Source: Myxococcales bacterium (lineage in GTDB: Bacteria > Myxococcota > Myxococcia > Myxococcales > Myxococcaceae). From it: 23,934 nucleotides of DNA. A program made the position numbers and the translations under genes. Location of the stretch: the NCBI GenBank assembly GCA_003153055.1, contig PMBV01000256.1:2988-26921 (forward strand), in the 5' to 3' direction. The notes beneath the pieces were generated by a model that worked only from the letters and a program-made list of their open reading frames with translations, was not told where the DNA came from and searched no databases. Of the stretch, positions 23,501 through 23,934 are shown piece after piece. Within the stretch, counting starts at the first letter, position 1, and each line of letters begins with the position of its first letter.

Positions 23501-23803
23501 CCGGATCCGCCGGGCCTCGACGAGGACCAGGCTGCGCTGTTCCGCTCCGAGCTGGAGACGCGCTACGTCTTCCCCGTCGAGCAGAAGGCGGTTCTTGCGC
23601 TCGAGAAGGCCCTGGCCAAGGCGTACGAGCTGTCGATCTACGGAGAGTGGACCCTCCTCGCCCAGGAGCAGCTGAACCGGTTCCGTCCTGGCGCATACGG
23701 AAAGGCACGCGCGCTCCGGGTTCGCCCTGAGGACGCGTTCGCTGGCGCTGGGCTCGAGTCGGTGGTAGCGCTCCCCGCGGGCAAGCGCGGAGGCGCCCAG
23801 TGA
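20522..23803 (+). CDS. Large periplasmic TPR protein (AgmU/GltD-like, 1093 aa)
   Basis: A very long TPR protein with signal peptide MKALLLALVVAAGPGAVL. Repeats run over most of the chain: EMLFQLSELYWEKSRYLYRR, DEVLFNLAYNLYETGQREQA, LYKLAWCDFNAGDKERALAR, ALILYGRKHFVEAARRFGEI and LYNAGLWYEVTGELDKAISA. The end (PEDAFAGAGLESVVALPAGK) is unstructured. Size, export signal and TPR content match AgmU (GltD) of Myxococcus, which in that organism lies next to the lipoprotein gene aglT (gltE); here too a lipoprotein gene follows with a four-base overlap. The role would be a periplasmic scaffold linking the inner-membrane motor to the outer membrane. The ATG at 20522 has AAGGG upstream and begins the signal peptide. 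Confidence 0.87.
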   Translation: MKALLLALVVAAGPGAVLKPKGGPPPASFGGREALRPEEVDREGAADHKRDEQVAALKKIIPHAEDGSAQKAEMLFQLSELYWEKSRYLYRREMLTFFTAQKTSADPREDHRESELYRSETMRLYDAVLREYPAYDRKDEVLFNLAYNLYETGQREQAVQRYEELLRDYATSRFAPDTYIQLGNHAFEVANSIERARGYYERAWQSTNPKIRSYALYKLAWCDFNAGDKERALARLKQTIEFSEKQGKDRAFTDLKTEALADTVRVYVELDRLDDALAYLPAHTTKKRLVSLLAKLADGLLAAGRHESAIRGYRWLLTDAPLAEAAPEYQQAIIKSYEGLRARDHVRVEVRKLAELYRPGSDWWAANASKVEVLRAGFNVAEEALRTLVTEYHLEAQKTKQVDTYRLARDIYREYIDAFASSEDPRFVSDHAFNLKFFYAEILWALEEWEAAAQQYSEVASFKVPDRPEAKEASDERHRQTAAYDALLAYDKLVKIERGRLAPTASNEARPVDERKSKGHVEKTGRLERSAALMLEEEPLTRFEIAQVGACDGYNLRFPKNSDEVDVAYQAALILYGRKHFVEAARRFGEIILGHPEDRRSQEAAALSMAVLEEKGAWGELNALSRRFKANARLARPGTDFARRVAAIVEGSQYKLVDEIVYRKEKNSKAALDQFLAFVEEFPRSENADRALTYAMLLADERGQLDTAIAIGERLLRDFPLSIFDLRVKYDLARLYGQLTDFHRAAEISEAFVAACDLAVRETPLKDEARRKEREAAVEKCGDGADGWVQNALYNAGLWYEVTGELDKAISAKRRYALRFKSAPDAPLVAMDVGRLLEQGGKLEEALKDDDRLLSASAKDPRLSDALRLELRHRELKLEERRGNLAEQDRVAKELVASWPRLNEQERQTPRALLAFAHARFVLLEPAFRSYTELTFKRFSTFKVDRPAKEKRLSELVLAYTEVIGLGNADYGIAALTRIAQLYADFAANIAQLPDPPGLDEDQAALFRSELETRYVFPVEQKAVLALEKALAKAYELSIYGEWTLLAQEQLNRFRPGAYGKARALRVRPEDAFAGAGLESVVALPAGKRGGAQ

Positions 23804-23934
23804 GGCGGCTCTTCTCACTCGTCGTGGTTGGCGTTCTTGGCTGCGTCGCGGCTCCGCGGCCACTCCCCGACGCACCGGCCCGGGTCGCGCCCGAGCGATC
23901 CACCCAGGTGCTCGCGGAGGAGGGCGTCAGCGCC
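23800..23934 (+). CDS. Start of a lipoprotein (AglT/GltE-like?), truncated by the window end
   Basis: Only the first 45 residues are visible. The GTG at 23800 overlaps the stop of the large TPR gene (GTGA) and has GGAGG at 23789-23793, six bases upstream. The signal peptide RRLFSLVVVGVLGC has a clear lipobox with Cys15, followed by a Pro/Ala-rich linker (VAAPRPLPDAPARVAPE). By position after an AgmU-like gene, this is probably the counterpart of the TPR lipoprotein AglT (GltE); the visible part shows no domain that could confirm it. Confidence 0.75.
   Translation, partial: MRRLFSLVVVGVLGCVAAPRPLPDAPARVAPERSTQVLAEEGVSA

Overview
This is a GC-rich chromosomal window that looks like a deltaproteobacterium of the myxobacterial type (Myxococcota). 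The grounds are strong G/C preference at third codon positions, a run of beta-barrel, TPR-protein and lipoprotein genes resembling the Glt gliding/envelope machinery of Myxococcus, small Cys-rich and Ala/Pro-rich envelope proteins, and many ATGA stop/start overlaps. Genes are densely packed and no gap exceeds about 190 bases. I see no tRNA, rRNA, CRISPR array, insertion sequence or phage gene.

Left part (1-8000). The window opens inside glgB (glycogen branching enzyme, minus strand). Next come a 60-residue Cys-rich lipoprotein with its own promoter and terminator, a 74-residue conserved-looking small protein, and a PHP-fold protein that has lost several metal-ligand histidines. A minus-strand operon follows: an unknown 391-residue protein, an FmdB-type zinc ribbon protein and a putative lipoprotein. 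Divergent from it is an overlapping plus-strand set: a three-helix membrane protein with HEAT-like repeats, a Fur-family regulator and a TlpA/ResA-like thioredoxin lipoprotein. A membrane-anchored coiled-coil protein on the minus strand ends the section, separated from the thioredoxin gene by inverted repeats.

Middle part (8180-12228). This is a compact lysine-degradation operon: kamD, an unknown gene, kamE, kal and kce. All four junctions are ATGA overlaps. KamDE is the B12/PLP-dependent lysine 5,6-aminomutase (acting on beta-lysine), Kce cleaves 3-keto-5-aminohexanoate with acetyl-CoA, and Kal removes ammonia from 3-aminobutyryl-CoA to give crotonyl-CoA. KamA and Kdd, needed for the full route from L-lysine, are not in the window. 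The unknown gene between the two aminomutase subunit genes encodes a small, probably exported protein and is the oddest part of the operon.

Right part (12281-23934). A three-domain signalling protein (MshEN-like, GAF, class III adenylate cyclase) is followed by an MlaC-like phospholipid-binding protein. On the minus strand lies a protein of the alpha-oxoamine synthase fold (KBL/BioF relatives) without the PLP-binding lysine, so probably a pseudoenzyme. A stand-alone rplC (ribosomal protein L3) sits outside any S10 operon. The window ends with five closely spaced genes: two beta-barrel outer-membrane proteins, two periplasmic TPR proteins (509 and 1093 residues) and the start of a lipoprotein. 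I read these as a Glt-like outer-membrane/periplasmic complex, by analogy with AgmU (GltD) and AglT (GltE) of the Myxococcus gliding machine; this rests on architecture and gene order, not on a search.
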